This document shows, in pieces, positions 19,350 through 29,841 of a DNA stretch of 64,000 nucleotides; position 1 is the first letter of the stretch; the number at the start of each line of letters is the position of its first letter. Below the pieces are notes generated by a model. That model worked only from the letters and a program-made list of their open reading frames with translations. It was not told where the DNA came from and did no database searches. Made by a program: the position numbers and the translations under genes. The stretch lies in assembly GCA_020402865.1 (NCBI GenBank), contig JADBYT010000002.1, forward strand, positions 248,001 through 312,000, written 5' to 3'. The DNA is from Bacteroidota bacterium (GTDB lineage Bacteria > Bacteroidota > Bacteroidia > Palsa-965).

Positions 19350-20249
19350 TTAATCTTTCGAAAAATAATCACCACTTTGATACATGCCGCTGCTTTCTTT
19401 GGCAAGCTGCATCAGAATATCGTTTGCCAGACTGCTGGCACCAAACCGGAACCACTGGTTGCTCAGCCAGGCATTGCCAAGCGTTTCGCGCACCATTACC
19501 AGATATTGCAACGCACCTTTTGCGGTTGAAATGCCGCCGGCGGGTTTCATGCCTACCATGATGCCGGTTTCGTAATAGTAATCGCGGATGGCTTCGAGCA
19601 TGGTAAGCGTAACCGGCTGTGTGGCCGCCGGCTGTATTTTGCCGGTCGATGTTTTGATGAAATCGGCACCGGCGCGCATGGCAATATCACTTGCGCGGCG
19701 CACATTGTCGAGCGTGGAGAGCTCGCCGGTTTCGAGAATTACTTTCAGGCGTGCATTGCCGCAGGCTTCCTTCACGGCAGCAATTTCATCAAACACATAG
19801 CCGTATTCGCCCGCCAGAAAATGCCCGCGCGAAATAACCATATCCACTTCATCGGCGCCGTTTTCCACAGCAAAACGCGTGTCGGCAATCTTCACATCGC
19901 GTGTCGATTGCCCTGCGGGAAATGCGGTGGCTACAGAGGCCACTTTTACGCCGCTGTTGCCCAGTGCTTTTTTGGCCGTTTTTACAAACGTAGGAAACAC
20001 GCACACTGCCGCCACGGTGGGCAGGCCGGGAAGCGCATCGTGCGGGTGCTGTGCTTTATAGCACATCTGCCGCACTTTACCTGCCGTGTCGCGCCCTTCC
20101 AGCGTGGTAAGGTCTATCATGTTAAGCGCCAGCTTGAGTCCGGCTACTTTCGCTTCTTTTTTTATGCTGCGCGAATTGAGACGAGCCACGCGCTCTTCCA
20201 TGCCCGTCTGGTCAACAGGCGGTGTGTGTGAAAAATCAATACCGGTCAT
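19350..20249 (-). CDS. deoC: deoxyribose-phosphate aldolase
   Basis: 299 residues from the ATG at 20249 (MTGIDFSHTPPVD); an in-frame upstream start would add 16 residues without homology. Schiff-base lysine region GMKPAGGIST and the preceding FIKTSTGK are intact, as is the VCVFPTFVKTA region. DeoC cleaves 2-deoxyribose 5-phosphate to glyceraldehyde 3-phosphate and acetaldehyde. The downstream aldehyde dehydrogenase gene starts 4 bp after its stop, so the two form an operon and plausibly a pathway. Confidence 0.95.
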   Translation of the reverse strand: MTGIDFSHTPPVDQTGMEERVARLNSRSIKKEAKVAGLKLALNMIDLTTLEGRDTAGKVRQMCYKAQHPHDALPGLPTVAAVCVFPTFVKTAKKALGNSGVKVASVATAFPAGQSTRDVKIADTRFAVENGADEVDMVISRGHFLAGEYGYVFDEIAAVKEACGNARLKVILETGELSTLDNVRRASDIAMRAGADFIKTSTGKIQPAATQPVTLTMLEAIRDYYYETGIMVGMKPAGGISTAKGALQYLVMVRETLGNAWLSNQWFRFGASSLANDILMQLAKESSGMYQSGDYFSKD

Positions 20250-20419
20250 TGAAAAGGAATGTGTTTCAAATGTAAGAAAAAGCCGCAAGGCCGCCAAGCT
20301 ACTGTTTCTGGTATTTCTGCCACAGATGAGTTAAATTAGCATAGATAAATAGTGAAAATACAGATACCGTGTGCTTTACTTTCAGCAATTTATCTAACTT
20401 GTTTTTTTATCGTCTCCCA

Positions 20420-22000
20420 ATGAGATATTTCTTACTCACATCATTCGCAATTGCAATTCAGCTCACAGCGGTTTGTCAGCCCCTTCAATTTCGTACCGGA
20501 GGCGGAAATCTCAATAATGGTTTATTCAATTCAACCAATATTCAATACATCTCTATTTTAGAAAATTCAGGTGCTAAAATGACCCGTGTAAACCTGTATC
20601 CCTATGATTATTGGGATTTTGTAAATAATGTACCTGAAACAAATTATGCCGATTCATTGCTGTTATATCTTGCGAGCAAAAATATACGTGTAGTTCTGCT
20701 TTTTGAACACTATGTCTATTTTGTTTCATTAGGCCAGCCCTTAGGAACCTATTCAAAATGGCAGCAAATCGGTTCTGCATTTGCCAATCGCTATAAACCG
20801 GGGAGTGCATTTTTTACTTCAAACGGTTATCCCAATTACGGTATCGAGTATTACACAGCAATCAACGAACCGGATATCGGGCTATATATGCCCAAAACCA
20901 TTGCCGACGGCCCCGAAAACTATCACGACGCACTTGAAGGATTGGCAGATGGAGTTCATAGCGTTGACAGTTCGTTGAAAGTTATTCCGGGAGGTTTTGC
21001 CAGTGAAAACTCAGCCGGAAGTCATACGCTGAATGGTTTTGGAACAGCTATTGCCGATCTTTTCAATAACGGGAAGTTATACGGAATAGATCTTCATACT
21101 TACAACGACGTGAGCTATGCGCCAATTTTGAAATGGGATAATACCAACCATGTTGAATTCATGGCATTTCATGATTTTACACAGGTTAAAGCAAGTTGCG
21201 GCATTACAGCCAATATTAAGTTTTGTGCTACCGAATTCAGCTTCAAAGAAAATACACAAGGAATAAATGATACGCTGGCAGCTAAAAGACTGCTAACCTG
21301 TATTTGGGGAAATCTTGGGGCAGTGTTGAATGATAGCGTGTCGAGCGCTACTGAGTATGCGCTCACCTGGAATTTGTATAATACATTGACTGTGGATCCG
21401 GTTTACGGTATGTGTATTACACAAACACCCTATCAACCCACATTGAAAGGGAAGACCTTTAAGCTGGTGATGGATTTATCGAAAGACATGGATTTTACTC
21501 ATCTTGATCCATTCAATCGCGGCGAATATATTTTGCAGGACACCATAAAAAAAATGTGGGTTTTCCAAAACTACAATATGCTGAGTTCTATTTATGGCTC
21601 AACCTACACGATCAGTCAAATTCCTGCTTCAACGGCATATCTTCAGGTGTACGACTGGAGCGGTTTGCGCGCTACGATTCCTAATTTGAACTACAGTAGC
21701 TACACATTCACAAATCTTAATGTAAACGAAACTTACATGTTTGTAGCCACATCTGATTTGACAGCAGGATCTTTTGAGCCCTCAAACTCAATACAGCCTC
21801 AGGTATATCCCAATCCTTTCGAACAGTTTACAACAATTAATCCGGCTGGCCTAAGCTATAAAGTGTATGATGCCGGATGCAGGCTTGTTGCTTCGGGAAC
21901 TCCATCTGAAAATAACGTGATAATTGGCTACGACTTTCTTCCCGGAGTATATTTTATCCGATTTGAGAATGGAATAGTTCAGAAATTGATTAAATACTAG
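20420..22000 (+). CDS. secreted clan GH-A-like glycosidase with type IX (type A) sorting domain
   Basis: 526 residues from the ATG at 20420, which opens a signal peptide (MRYFLLTSFAIAIQLTAVC). The catalytic region (about 25-370) looks like a TIM barrel: YYTAINEPDIGLY holds the NEP acid/base Glu of GH clan A, and KFCATEFSF could hold the nucleophile Glu. After a small beta domain, residues about 450-526 form a T9SS type A sorting domain (VYPNPF ... GVYFIRFENG ... KLIKY). It should be secreted through SprA. The substrate is unknown; I would not assign a GH family without a search. Confidence 0.75.
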   Translation: MRYFLLTSFAIAIQLTAVCQPLQFRTGGGNLNNGLFNSTNIQYISILENSGAKMTRVNLYPYDYWDFVNNVPETNYADSLLLYLASKNIRVVLLFEHYVYFVSLGQPLGTYSKWQQIGSAFANRYKPGSAFFTSNGYPNYGIEYYTAINEPDIGLYMPKTIADGPENYHDALEGLADGVHSVDSSLKVIPGGFASENSAGSHTLNGFGTAIADLFNNGKLYGIDLHTYNDVSYAPILKWDNTNHVEFMAFHDFTQVKASCGITANIKFCATEFSFKENTQGINDTLAAKRLLTCIWGNLGAVLNDSVSSATEYALTWNLYNTLTVDPVYGMCITQTPYQPTLKGKTFKLVMDLSKDMDFTHLDPFNRGEYILQDTIKKMWVFQNYNMLSSIYGSTYTISQIPASTAYLQVYDWSGLRATIPNLNYSSYTFTNLNVNETYMFVATSDLTAGSFEPSNSIQPQVYPNPFEQFTTINPAGLSYKVYDAGCRLVASGTPSENNVIIGYDFLPGVYFIRFENGIVQKLIKY

Positions 22001-22019
22001 GACTCACTCAAAATTGTTT

Positions 22020-22145
22020 TTAGCGATTTTTCCAAGTATTTTTCGCTATGGCGATCATCTTTTCGCAGGGCATAGTTGGCCCAACAGAATTGTTGGGTGG
22101 GCAAGAAAAGAAGAGAAGCCAGAGCGAAAAAGACGCAGCGAAAAA
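22020..22145. repeat. foldback repeat element between GH gene and cysC
   Basis: The outer arms, GCGATTTTTCCAAG...TTTTTCGCT on the left and AGCGAAAAAGACGCAGCG on the right, are loosely complementary. A central hairpin at about 22080-22098 (CCCAACA-GAAT-TGTTGGG) closely resembles the CCCGACA-ATAC-TGTCGGG hairpin at 2664-2681, with paired changes in the stem. The minus ORF across it (21997-22230) is not protein-like. It could be a small non-autonomous element or conserved structured DNA. Confidence 0.4.
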
Positions 22146-22249
22146 TTCGGAAGTGTAATTTTGCGATGAGTTCTAACATTCCACTCAAAATTTGATCGTA
22201 ACCAGTTTCCCCGATATTTACTGCGAACACTTACATTTGCTTTTCGCAA

Positions 22250-22828
22250 ATGTTTACACCCGCACACCGACACCAGCGTGAGCAACTGCTCAACCAACGT
22301 TCCTGCGTAATCTGGCTTACCGGACTTTCTGGTGCCGGAAAAACTACGCTGGCCACCGCACTAAGCAAGCATCTGCATCAAAGCGGAAAACTTTGCACCG
22401 TGCTCGACGGCGATGCTCTGCGCGATGGTCTCAACAAAGGCCTCGGATTTTCTGATGCCGACCGCACCGAAAACATTCGCCGCGCTGCCGAAACTGCACG
22501 CATCCTGCTCCACACAGGCATCATCACCATTTGCAGTTTCATCAGCCCTACGCACGAAATACGTGCAATGGCAAAAAGTATTATCGGCGAAAACGATTTC
22601 ATCGAAGTGTTTGTCAATTCATCACTTGCCAGCTGCGAGCAGCGCGATGTAAAAGGCCTTTATGCCAAAGCCCGCCGTGGGGAGATTCCGGCTTTCACAG
22701 GCATTACATCACCGTTTGAAGTGCCGCTTCAACCTGCCGTTGAGTTGCGCACCGATCAGCAAACCGAAGCCGAAAGTCTTGCGCAACTGCTGCATTACAT
22801 TGCCCCGCACATTGAACACGCCTTGTAG
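22250..22828 (+). CDS. cysC: adenylylsulfate (APS) kinase
   Basis: 192 residues. The P-loop is GLSGAGKTTLA; DGDALRDGLNKGLGFSDADR is the APS kinase signature; SFISPTHEIR and the KGLYAKARRGEI segment with PAFTGI complete the family pattern. It phosphorylates adenosine 5'-phosphosulfate to PAPS. cysN/cysD are not adjacent; cysQ, which dephosphorylates PAP(S), lies at 62.2 kb. PAPS could feed sulfate assimilation or sulfation; the window does not decide. Confidence 0.94.
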   Translation: MFTPAHRHQREQLLNQRSCVIWLTGLSGAGKTTLATALSKHLHQSGKLCTVLDGDALRDGLNKGLGFSDADRTENIRRAAETARILLHTGIITICSFISPTHEIRAMAKSIIGENDFIEVFVNSSLASCEQRDVKGLYAKARRGEIPAFTGITSPFEVPLQPAVELRTDQQTEAESLAQLLHYIAPHIEHAL

Positions 22829-22840
22829 TCTTGCCCCGCG

Positions 22841-24784
22841 TCACACATCCATAAACTCCCACGCCGAGCGGTACGCGCCAATCTCGTCCACGTAATTCAA
22901 AAACGATTTGTAAAACGAGTGATTGGCAAGCGTGGCACTGTCGCCAAATACCAGCAGCTTTCGCTTTGCACGTGTTAACGCCACATTCATGCGGCGCGTG
23001 TCAGACAAAAAACCGATTTCGCCGTTATCGTTGCTGCGCACCAGACTGATGCAGATAATATCGCGCTCCTGACCCTGAAAACCGTCAACCGTACGCACCG
23101 AAAAATGGTGGCGGCTGCCCTCTGCGTAAGGCTGTTCGGCAAGCATTTGTGTGAGTAATTCGCTTTGCTGTTTGTAGGGAGCAATAATACCAATGCGCAG
23201 CGGCTCTGCGGTCTGATGCCTGTCATACTGCTCCAGCACACGGCCAAGATGCTTCAGCAGCAGGGCGGCTTCCTCGGGATTCGAAAGGCTAAGTGTTTCG
23301 CTATTCTGCTCTTCGCCAAAACCGCATCCCGCTGTATCAATAAACTCCAGCGGACGAATCAGCAAATCATCGTTTTCATCAAAACTCAGCAAATTATCTT
23401 TCACCGTGGCATCAGCCTGCAGGCGGTTGTCATAAAATTCGCGGTTTGAGAAATTCATGATGTGCGCGTGCATGCGGTACTGCGTTTCGAGAATGACTGA
23501 TGCGTGTGGCTGGTTGCGGATGGCGCGCTCAAACAAGGTGTATTTCAATCCGCCGTCTTCCGCCTTTTTCGATTTCACGGTGGGCGGAAGCTGGCAATGG
23601 TCGCCGGCAAACACCACGCGGCTGGCGCGGGTAATGGGTATCCAGCTCATCGGCTCCAGAGCCTGCGCGGCTTCATCAATAAACACCGTGTCAAAACGTT
23701 TGTCGCGCAGCAACTTTCCGGCTGCTACAACTGGTGTACACGCCACCACCTGCGCCTGCTCAAACTGATCCCACAAAATATAATCTTCTAGCGTAGTGGC
23801 ATCTTTAAGCAGTTGCCTGGCTTCGTTGTAAAGCAGGTTGCGCTGTTCGCGTTCATCGCGGCCAAAATTGCGTTTGTACTTTTTGGCCATCGCAAAATAT
23901 TCCTCGGCACGCTTGCGGAATTCTTTCAGCTCCTTGTAATTCGCGTGGCGTGTCATTTTTACGTCAAGCGTATTGTTCATTACTTCATCCGATACGCGTG
24001 CCGGATTGCCGAGGCGCAACACATTAATGCCCTGTCGCACCAACCGCTCGGTAAGCAAGTCAACCGCGGTGTTGCTGGGGCTGCATACCAGTACCTGTTT
24101 CTCGTGCATCAGTGTGTGGCGTATGGCCTGCACCAGCGTAGTGGTTTTTCCGGTGCCGGGCGGGCCGTGTACAATGGCAATATCTTCGGCGGCAAGAATG
24201 GTGCGCACCGCATCGGCCTGCGAGCGGTTGAGTCCTGCGGGTTGCAGGCTTTCGTCTTTTTTCCCAAACGCGGCCTGCTTGTAGCCGTAAAGTATATCGC
24301 GTAGCTCGGCAAGGCGGCCGCGCTCGGCGTCCATTACTTTTTGCAACGCAATGAGCATTTCGCGGTATGAGTTTTCGTCAAACAGCAGGTTAATGCCCAG
24401 CTTGCCGCGCTCGGCCCAGCCGGGCAGTTCGTCGGTGTTAAACTGTATGCGCATTTTGTTTTGCCACACCTGCCGCACGGTGCCCTGCAGTTTCCAGTTT
24501 TCGCTGCCATTTTCGCCGCTGTTGCTGAAAAGCTCAATCAGTTTCCCGTTCGAAAACTGATGCAGTTCGCCAAGCCCCTGCGTGCGTTCTACTTCGATAA
24601 TCAGGTAATCGCCGGGTGCCAGTTCTTCGGCCACCACCTGCAGCGGATACCAGGTTACACCGTTTTTGCGGCGTTCGGCAATGCTGCACCGCTCAAACTG
24701 CGCTACGTATTGCTTGTAATCCTCGTCTTTTTCAATGGCAAGCAGTTGCACAAACTGCTGCAGCTTTTCGCGCAGTTCTTTCAC
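22841..24784 (-). CDS. SF1B (Upf1/IGHMBP2-like) DNA/RNA helicase
   Basis: 647 residues with a GTG start at 24784, five bp after the stop of the upstream nuclease-family gene. The N-terminal 170 residues are a beta-barrel/stalk region. Motifs: Walker A GPPGTGKTTTLVQ, Walker B FIDEAAQALEP, GDHCQLPPTV, TQYRMH, TVDGFQGQERDIICIS, and ALTRAKRKL. This is the IGHMBP2-type arrangement, 5'-3' unwinding of DNA or RNA. Its physiological substrate in bacteria is not established. Confidence 0.93.
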   Translation of the reverse strand: MKELREKLQQFVQLLAIEKDEDYKQYVAQFERCSIAERRKNGVTWYPLQVVAEELAPGDYLIIEVERTQGLGELHQFSNGKLIELFSNSGENGSENWKLQGTVRQVWQNKMRIQFNTDELPGWAERGKLGINLLFDENSYREMLIALQKVMDAERGRLAELRDILYGYKQAAFGKKDESLQPAGLNRSQADAVRTILAAEDIAIVHGPPGTGKTTTLVQAIRHTLMHEKQVLVCSPSNTAVDLLTERLVRQGINVLRLGNPARVSDEVMNNTLDVKMTRHANYKELKEFRKRAEEYFAMAKKYKRNFGRDEREQRNLLYNEARQLLKDATTLEDYILWDQFEQAQVVACTPVVAAGKLLRDKRFDTVFIDEAAQALEPMSWIPITRASRVVFAGDHCQLPPTVKSKKAEDGGLKYTLFERAIRNQPHASVILETQYRMHAHIMNFSNREFYDNRLQADATVKDNLLSFDENDDLLIRPLEFIDTAGCGFGEEQNSETLSLSNPEEAALLLKHLGRVLEQYDRHQTAEPLRIGIIAPYKQQSELLTQMLAEQPYAEGSRHHFSVRTVDGFQGQERDIICISLVRSNDNGEIGFLSDTRRMNVALTRAKRKLLVFGDSATLANHSFYKSFLNYVDEIGAYRSAWEFMDV

Positions 24785-24789
24785 AATGG

Positions 24790-25812
24790 TTATTTCGCAA
24801 AATACAAATCAATGTAAACCGGAAGGTGATCGCTGTAGCCGCCAATGTAGCGGCTGCCGGCGTAGGTGCGGAGCGGGGCGGGGGGATCACCTTTATAATT
24901 TTCACCCATTATCCATTCGGGTTTAAAAATTTGTCCCGATGTGGTGGTTACATAATAGCCGCGTTTGGTAAACAGGTTTCCTGAAACAAGCAACTGATCA
25001 AACGTGTTTTTTTCTTTTTTGTAGTAATGTGTGCCTTCGCCATTTGCATCAAGTGTGCTCATCATATTGCGTAAACCTGCGCTGAGTGAATCATTCACTT
25101 CATGTGCTACGGTTTGCAAACTTGCATCGGTAGGCTCGTCGTTAAAATCGCCCATGGCTATAATCTGTGCGCCGGGCACCGCTTTGGCCACACTGTCGGT
25201 AAGTTGCTTCAAACGCTCGGCGGCCATTTTTCGGCGCGGCGCACTTTCTTCCGGCCCGCCCCGGCGCGATGGCCAGTGATTGACAAAAATGCAGAGTGTA
25301 TCGTTTTTACCCATGATACCTTTTACATACAAAATATTGCGCGTGGGTGGCAATGTGTCTGAAGGCTGCGGCACCAGAAACGGTTTTGATTCAAGCACAC
25401 GGAAGGCTGACTTTTTGTAAAGCAGTGCCACATCAATACCACGTCCGTCGGGCGAATCGTAGTGTACAATCTGATACTTCTGTTTTTTAAGCGGTGTTTT
25501 CTGCGTAAGATCTGTCAGTACACCTTTGTTTTCCACTTCACACAAGCCAATTATTTCGGGGCCGCTGCCGCTGCCAATTGCAAGGATCACTTTTGAAAGC
25601 TGCGCAAGTTTTTTATTGTATCGCTCTTTCGTCCACTTCATTTTGCCATCGGGCAAAAACTCTTCATCAATTACGTTTTTATTATCAATGGTGTCGAACA
25701 GATTTTCTGTGTTGTAAAAAGCAATACGTGCGGCAGCAGGCGGCTGCGCATCGGCGCAGGCAACAATAAGCAGCGTGGCAAGTGTGCACAGCGAAAAGAG
25801 TGTGTGTTTCAT
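24790..25812 (-). CDS. secreted or lipid-anchored endonuclease/exonuclease/phosphatase family protein
   Basis: 340 residues. Signal sequence MKHTLFSLCTLATLLIVACADA (ACA could be a lipobox). EEP-fold motifs: FYNTENLFDT, IGLCEVENKGVL (metal-binding Glu), VNHWPSR, MGDFNDEP, and the terminal SDHLPVYIDL with the catalytic His. The family includes nucleases and phosphodiesterases; the exported location suggests degradation of extracellular or periplasmic phosphodiesters. It lies directly upstream of the helicase gene and is probably co-transcribed. Confidence 0.9.
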   Translation of the reverse strand: MKHTLFSLCTLATLLIVACADAQPPAAARIAFYNTENLFDTIDNKNVIDEEFLPDGKMKWTKERYNKKLAQLSKVILAIGSGSGPEIIGLCEVENKGVLTDLTQKTPLKKQKYQIVHYDSPDGRGIDVALLYKKSAFRVLESKPFLVPQPSDTLPPTRNILYVKGIMGKNDTLCIFVNHWPSRRGGPEESAPRRKMAAERLKQLTDSVAKAVPGAQIIAMGDFNDEPTDASLQTVAHEVNDSLSAGLRNMMSTLDANGEGTHYYKKEKNTFDQLLVSGNLFTKRGYYVTTTSGQIFKPEWIMGENYKGDPPAPLRTYAGSRYIGGYSDHLPVYIDLYFAK

Positions 25813-25973
25813 AAATACAAAGATAAAGTTCTGTTTCCAGAACCAGGGCAGGTTGTGAATTTACGGCTGAGTTAAGAAATGAGGGGGAAAGTATGCAGGG
25901 ATTTATATACGGATTTCATTAACTTGCTCTTGGCAAACACCGGGGCAATCAGTGTCTCAGGAAACATTCTCCC

Positions 25974-28900
25974 ATGTACAGGCAAGTACTATTGTTATTC
26001 ATTGTAATGTGTGCTGCTTTGGTTTCACAGGCACAACCGTATTGGCTGCAAACAGCAGGTGGTGTGGGAAATGATGAGGGGACTGATGTATGTACTGATG
26101 CTTCGGGCGATGTATTTAGTTGTGGCTACTTCAGTGCAGGTGCATCTTTTGGGCCGAATTCACCAGCCAACTCGGGTATTACCGATGTTTTTCTGGCTAA
26201 AATTGATAATTCCACAGGCAGTTACATGTGGGTGCGCAGCGGCGGCGGTTCCGGTAGCGACAGGGCACTGAGCACCTGCACGGATGCTTCAGGAAACAGC
26301 TACATGACGGGCTTTTTCGAAGGCACGGCCTTTTTTGGTGCACAATCCGTAACCTCAGCCGGGTCGCAGGATATGTTTGTGGCCAAGTACGATGCATCGG
26401 GCAATTTGCTTTGGGTGCGCAACGGCGGAGGTGCACTGGCCGATGCCGGTAACGGTATTGCAACCGATGCCGCCGGCAACGTAATTGTTACCGGCGAATT
26501 TTCGGGCACTGCTACTTTCGGCGCTGCATCACTCACCAGCCTCAATGGCTCTATGGATGTGTTTACCGTAAAGTACGATGCCGCCGGCAATGTACTTTGG
26601 GCCGAAAAAGGCTCCTCACGCCAGACCGACCGCGGTTTCGATGTAAGTACCGACGCTGCAGGTAACATCTTCATCACCGGTCAGTTCAGTGATACCATCA
26701 CGTTTGACCTGCCGCATAACAACGTATCGCAAAATGCGGTATTTGTTGTCAAGTACGATGCTTCGGGCAACGAACAATGGTTCCGGCGCATTGCCGGCGG
26801 AGGCTTCAATATTTCCAACGGCATTCACACCGATAACAACGGCAATGTGCTTGTAACCGGCGATTTTCAGGGAACCATTAACATTTACCTGCCCTCATCC
26901 ACACCCACCCTCAGCGGCACATACACCGAACATATCTTCCTGCTGCGTTTCAACAACAGCGGCGGGCTCGACTGGTCGGTGGCGGCTTCCTCCTTTTCGC
27001 CGGTTACATCGCGCAGCGTTACTTCCGATGCCGCCGGTAATTATTATATCGCTGGCATGTTTCGCTGTAATATGGAGCAGTTTGCCCAACAGTATGGCAA
27101 CAGCACATTCCGAACAGTTGGCTTTAATGATGTGTTTGTAGCCGCCTACAGCAACACCGGCGCGTGGCAATGGAGCCGGCAGCTTGGCGGGCAAGGAAAT
27201 GATTATGTAGGAGGCATTGATATTTCCGGCACCAGTCAGGTTGCCCTCTCCGGCAGCTTTCCCGCGCAGCTGCATGTGCCCGCAAATCCGGCAAATTTTC
27301 TTACACTGTCCACAGTGCCATCCGCTAACGTGGTGGCCCCGCCTGTATTCTGCACCGATCCAAATTACAACAGCTACCGGACAGCCGTAACCGCCGGCAG
27401 CAGCGATGTATTTGCCGGTTTACCCATCGACCTCAGCCGCCAGCCTTATGATTACTACCACCACAACCCACCCACCGGCTGCAACCGCGATACATTACCG
27501 CTTTGCATCCGAGATGATCAGTTAGCCTACAACTGCACCGGCGATACATTTTATGTGTGTGAATCAAACACACCGCTCATCATCGGCGCTGCTACACAAA
27601 CCATGCTCACGCCTGCAACAGGTGGCGGCATCGGCCCCGACTGGACTTACCAGTGGGCACCCGGGCCTTCTTCACCCACCATGCAGGTGTACAACACAGG
27701 AACCTATTCTGTTACCATCACTTCGCCTGATGGATGCTATACAGATACTGATGATGCACACGTAATTGTAACTCCCGGACCACCGCTGCCTACCATTACA
27801 GACGGGGTAAGCATAAATGTAAACGACTCAGTCACTACACCAGTTATTCTTTGTGCGGATTCTGTACTTCTATCGGCGGGAAATCTCGGTAATTATCAAT
27901 ACCTGTGGACAACCCCTGTGGGGCCGGTTACAACTTCTTCGTTTTATGCGATGCAAAGCGGACAGTATATTATCACAGTTACAGATACTGCGGGCTGCAC
28001 CGCTTCAACTACTGTAGATATTACGCTCGACGAGCCTTTGAGTGTAATTAACGATACAATGATACTGATGCTTGATACGGATGGAAATGATTCGATAGCT
28101 ATTTGTGATGATGTGTTTGTGGAAGTATTTATTTATGATCAGATTACAAACCCCACCGGATCAACTCAAATTTGTATTGACGATGTGCTGTCACTCAACT
28201 GGACAGTTTCTCCCACAACCGGCATTTATCTTGTAGGAAACAGTGCCTGCATAGGTACGTTTGATGTCGATTCTACCGGCTATTATACCTTCACCGCTCA
28301 ACTGATACGCGGCAACGCCTGCGATACCGATACCGTTGTATTGGTAAGGCAATACTACATTGAAGTATATCCCGATCCGGGCAATGTGATTTTGCCTGCC
28401 GTGATAACCGGAAACACATCCATCTGCCCCGGCGATTCTACGCTGCTTGTGGCTTCGGGCCTGCCTTCGTATGCATGGAGCAGCGGACAAACAAACGACA
28501 GCATCTGGGTGTCACAGCCCGGCTTTTACAGTGTGCAGTATTTCAGCAGTGTAACCAATCAATATGGGTGTACAGGCACAACAATAGGTTTTGTCGGGGT
28601 TACGGTTACCATAAGGCCAATACCAATCGTCACCATGCTCCCCTCAAACGGATTGATTTGTCCGGGCGATTCGGTGCAGTTGTTTTGTACCGGCACAGGC
28701 AATTTCATCTGGTACGGACCCAACGGAATTCTGCCCGTGAATGATTCAATTATCTATGTCACCAGCGGAGGAAATTATTATTGTGTGAATACGGGTGTGG
28801 GTACTGATACCTGCGAACTCGTGTCGAATACGGTTGCTGTGGTGCAGTACAACACGCCGTTTTTGCAGGCTTCGCCTGATGATGTGCTTTGCCCCGGCGA

Positions 28901-29816
28901 AACCGTTACACTTAACGTAGTGGCCAGCGGTGCCACTGCTATTCAGTGGGTATTCCCATTCAGCGGAAGTGCTCTTACACAGCAGGTAAGTCAGCCGGGC
29001 ACATACAGCTGTTATGTAACCTCGTGCAACATTACCACACTAACCGCTGTTGATATTGCCGCATCGTATGTTACTGCGCAGGCTACTTGGATTGGCCCTG
29101 ATCCGGTGTGCGAGGGCGATTCCACACTGCTCATTGCCAACAGCAATGCCTCCTATTCCTACAACTGGCTGCCCGGAAACACAGGGAATAATGACAGCGT
29201 TTTTGTATATGCCACCGGCACGTATGTAGTAGCTGTTACCGATACATTAAACTGCACAGTTTATGATACCCTGCAGGTGGCCTTCCAGCAAAACACCCTC
29301 CTTCCGCCCGATCTGACTACATCGCCTGTTTGCATCGGGCTTGTAGCCACCATTCAGGCGCAGGGCAACGGCGGTGTGGTTTGGTACACCACAAACGGGC
29401 AACAGGTGGGTGCAGGAAGTCCGTTTATTACCGGTCCGCTGTTTACAGATACCACACTCATTGCATACATAGAATCGGGTGCCTGCCGCAGTGCGGCAAC
29501 TCCTGTGCTGGTAGATGTGGAGGAATGCGATCAGAATGCGCCCAACGTGTTTACACCTGATGGCGATGGAGTAAACGATTTATTCACCGTGTATATTCCT
29601 TACGGTGAAGATTTGCGCATTGAAATATACAATCGCTGGGGACAACTGCTTAATGTGGTAACCGATGTGAACGCGGGCTGGGACGGCACGGTAATGCAAA
29701 CCGGGCGCCCGGCATCTGATGGTGTTTACTATTACATTGCTTCTGCAGTGGTGCCCGGTAGCGGCCCGGTAAAAATTGCCGGCTTCCTGCATCTTATCCG
29801 CGGAGGCGGACAATAG
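25974..29816 (+). CDS. SBBP-repeat surface protein with T9SS type B sorting domain
   Basis: 1280 residues. A signal peptide (MYRQVLLLFIVMCAALVSQAQ) is followed to about residue 430 by seven or so degenerate SBBP-type repeats (DASGN...GxFxGTxxFG...DxFVAKYDASGN). Then come tandem Ig/PKD-like beta domains at about 500-1190, each with CPGDS/CEGDSTLL starts. The last 85 residues are a gliding-motility-associated (type B) sorting domain: APNVFTPDGDGVNDLF, IYNRWGQLL, GWDGT, SDGVYYYI. It is likely exported by SprA to the surface or medium, perhaps as an adhesin-like structural protein. It stands alone between divergent and convergent neighbours. Confidence 0.9.
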   Translation: MYRQVLLLFIVMCAALVSQAQPYWLQTAGGVGNDEGTDVCTDASGDVFSCGYFSAGASFGPNSPANSGITDVFLAKIDNSTGSYMWVRSGGGSGSDRALSTCTDASGNSYMTGFFEGTAFFGAQSVTSAGSQDMFVAKYDASGNLLWVRNGGGALADAGNGIATDAAGNVIVTGEFSGTATFGAASLTSLNGSMDVFTVKYDAAGNVLWAEKGSSRQTDRGFDVSTDAAGNIFITGQFSDTITFDLPHNNVSQNAVFVVKYDASGNEQWFRRIAGGGFNISNGIHTDNNGNVLVTGDFQGTINIYLPSSTPTLSGTYTEHIFLLRFNNSGGLDWSVAASSFSPVTSRSVTSDAAGNYYIAGMFRCNMEQFAQQYGNSTFRTVGFNDVFVAAYSNTGAWQWSRQLGGQGNDYVGGIDISGTSQVALSGSFPAQLHVPANPANFLTLSTVPSANVVAPPVFCTDPNYNSYRTAVTAGSSDVFAGLPIDLSRQPYDYYHHNPPTGCNRDTLPLCIRDDQLAYNCTGDTFYVCESNTPLIIGAATQTMLTPATGGGIGPDWTYQWAPGPSSPTMQVYNTGTYSVTITSPDGCYTDTDDAHVIVTPGPPLPTITDGVSINVNDSVTTPVILCADSVLLSAGNLGNYQYLWTTPVGPVTTSSFYAMQSGQYIITVTDTAGCTASTTVDITLDEPLSVINDTMILMLDTDGNDSIAICDDVFVEVFIYDQITNPTGSTQICIDDVLSLNWTVSPTTGIYLVGNSACIGTFDVDSTGYYTFTAQLIRGNACDTDTVVLVRQYYIEVYPDPGNVILPAVITGNTSICPGDSTLLVASGLPSYAWSSGQTNDSIWVSQPGFYSVQYFSSVTNQYGCTGTTIGFVGVTVTIRPIPIVTMLPSNGLICPGDSVQLFCTGTGNFIWYGPNGILPVNDSIIYVTSGGNYYCVNTGVGTDTCELVSNTVAVVQYNTPFLQASPDDVLCPGETVTLNVVASGATAIQWVFPFSGSALTQQVSQPGTYSCYVTSCNITTLTAVDIAASYVTAQATWIGPDPVCEGDSTLLIANSNASYSYNWLPGNTGNNDSVFVYATGTYVVAVTDTLNCTVYDTLQVAFQQNTLLPPDLTTSPVCIGLVATIQAQGNGGVVWYTTNGQQVGAGSPFITGPLFTDTTLIAYIESGACRSAATPVLVDVEECDQNAPNVFTPDGDGVNDLFTVYIPYGEDLRIEIYNRWGQLLNVVTDVNAGWDGTVMQTGRPASDGVYYYIASAVVPGSGPVKIAGFLHLIRGGGQ

Positions 29817-29841
29817 GCCAGTTCGGCATTGCACATTTACA

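Noticed and set aside
21997-22230. 77-codon minus-strand ORF between GH gene and cysC
   Set aside because: Covers the foldback repeat and has no recognisable domain.
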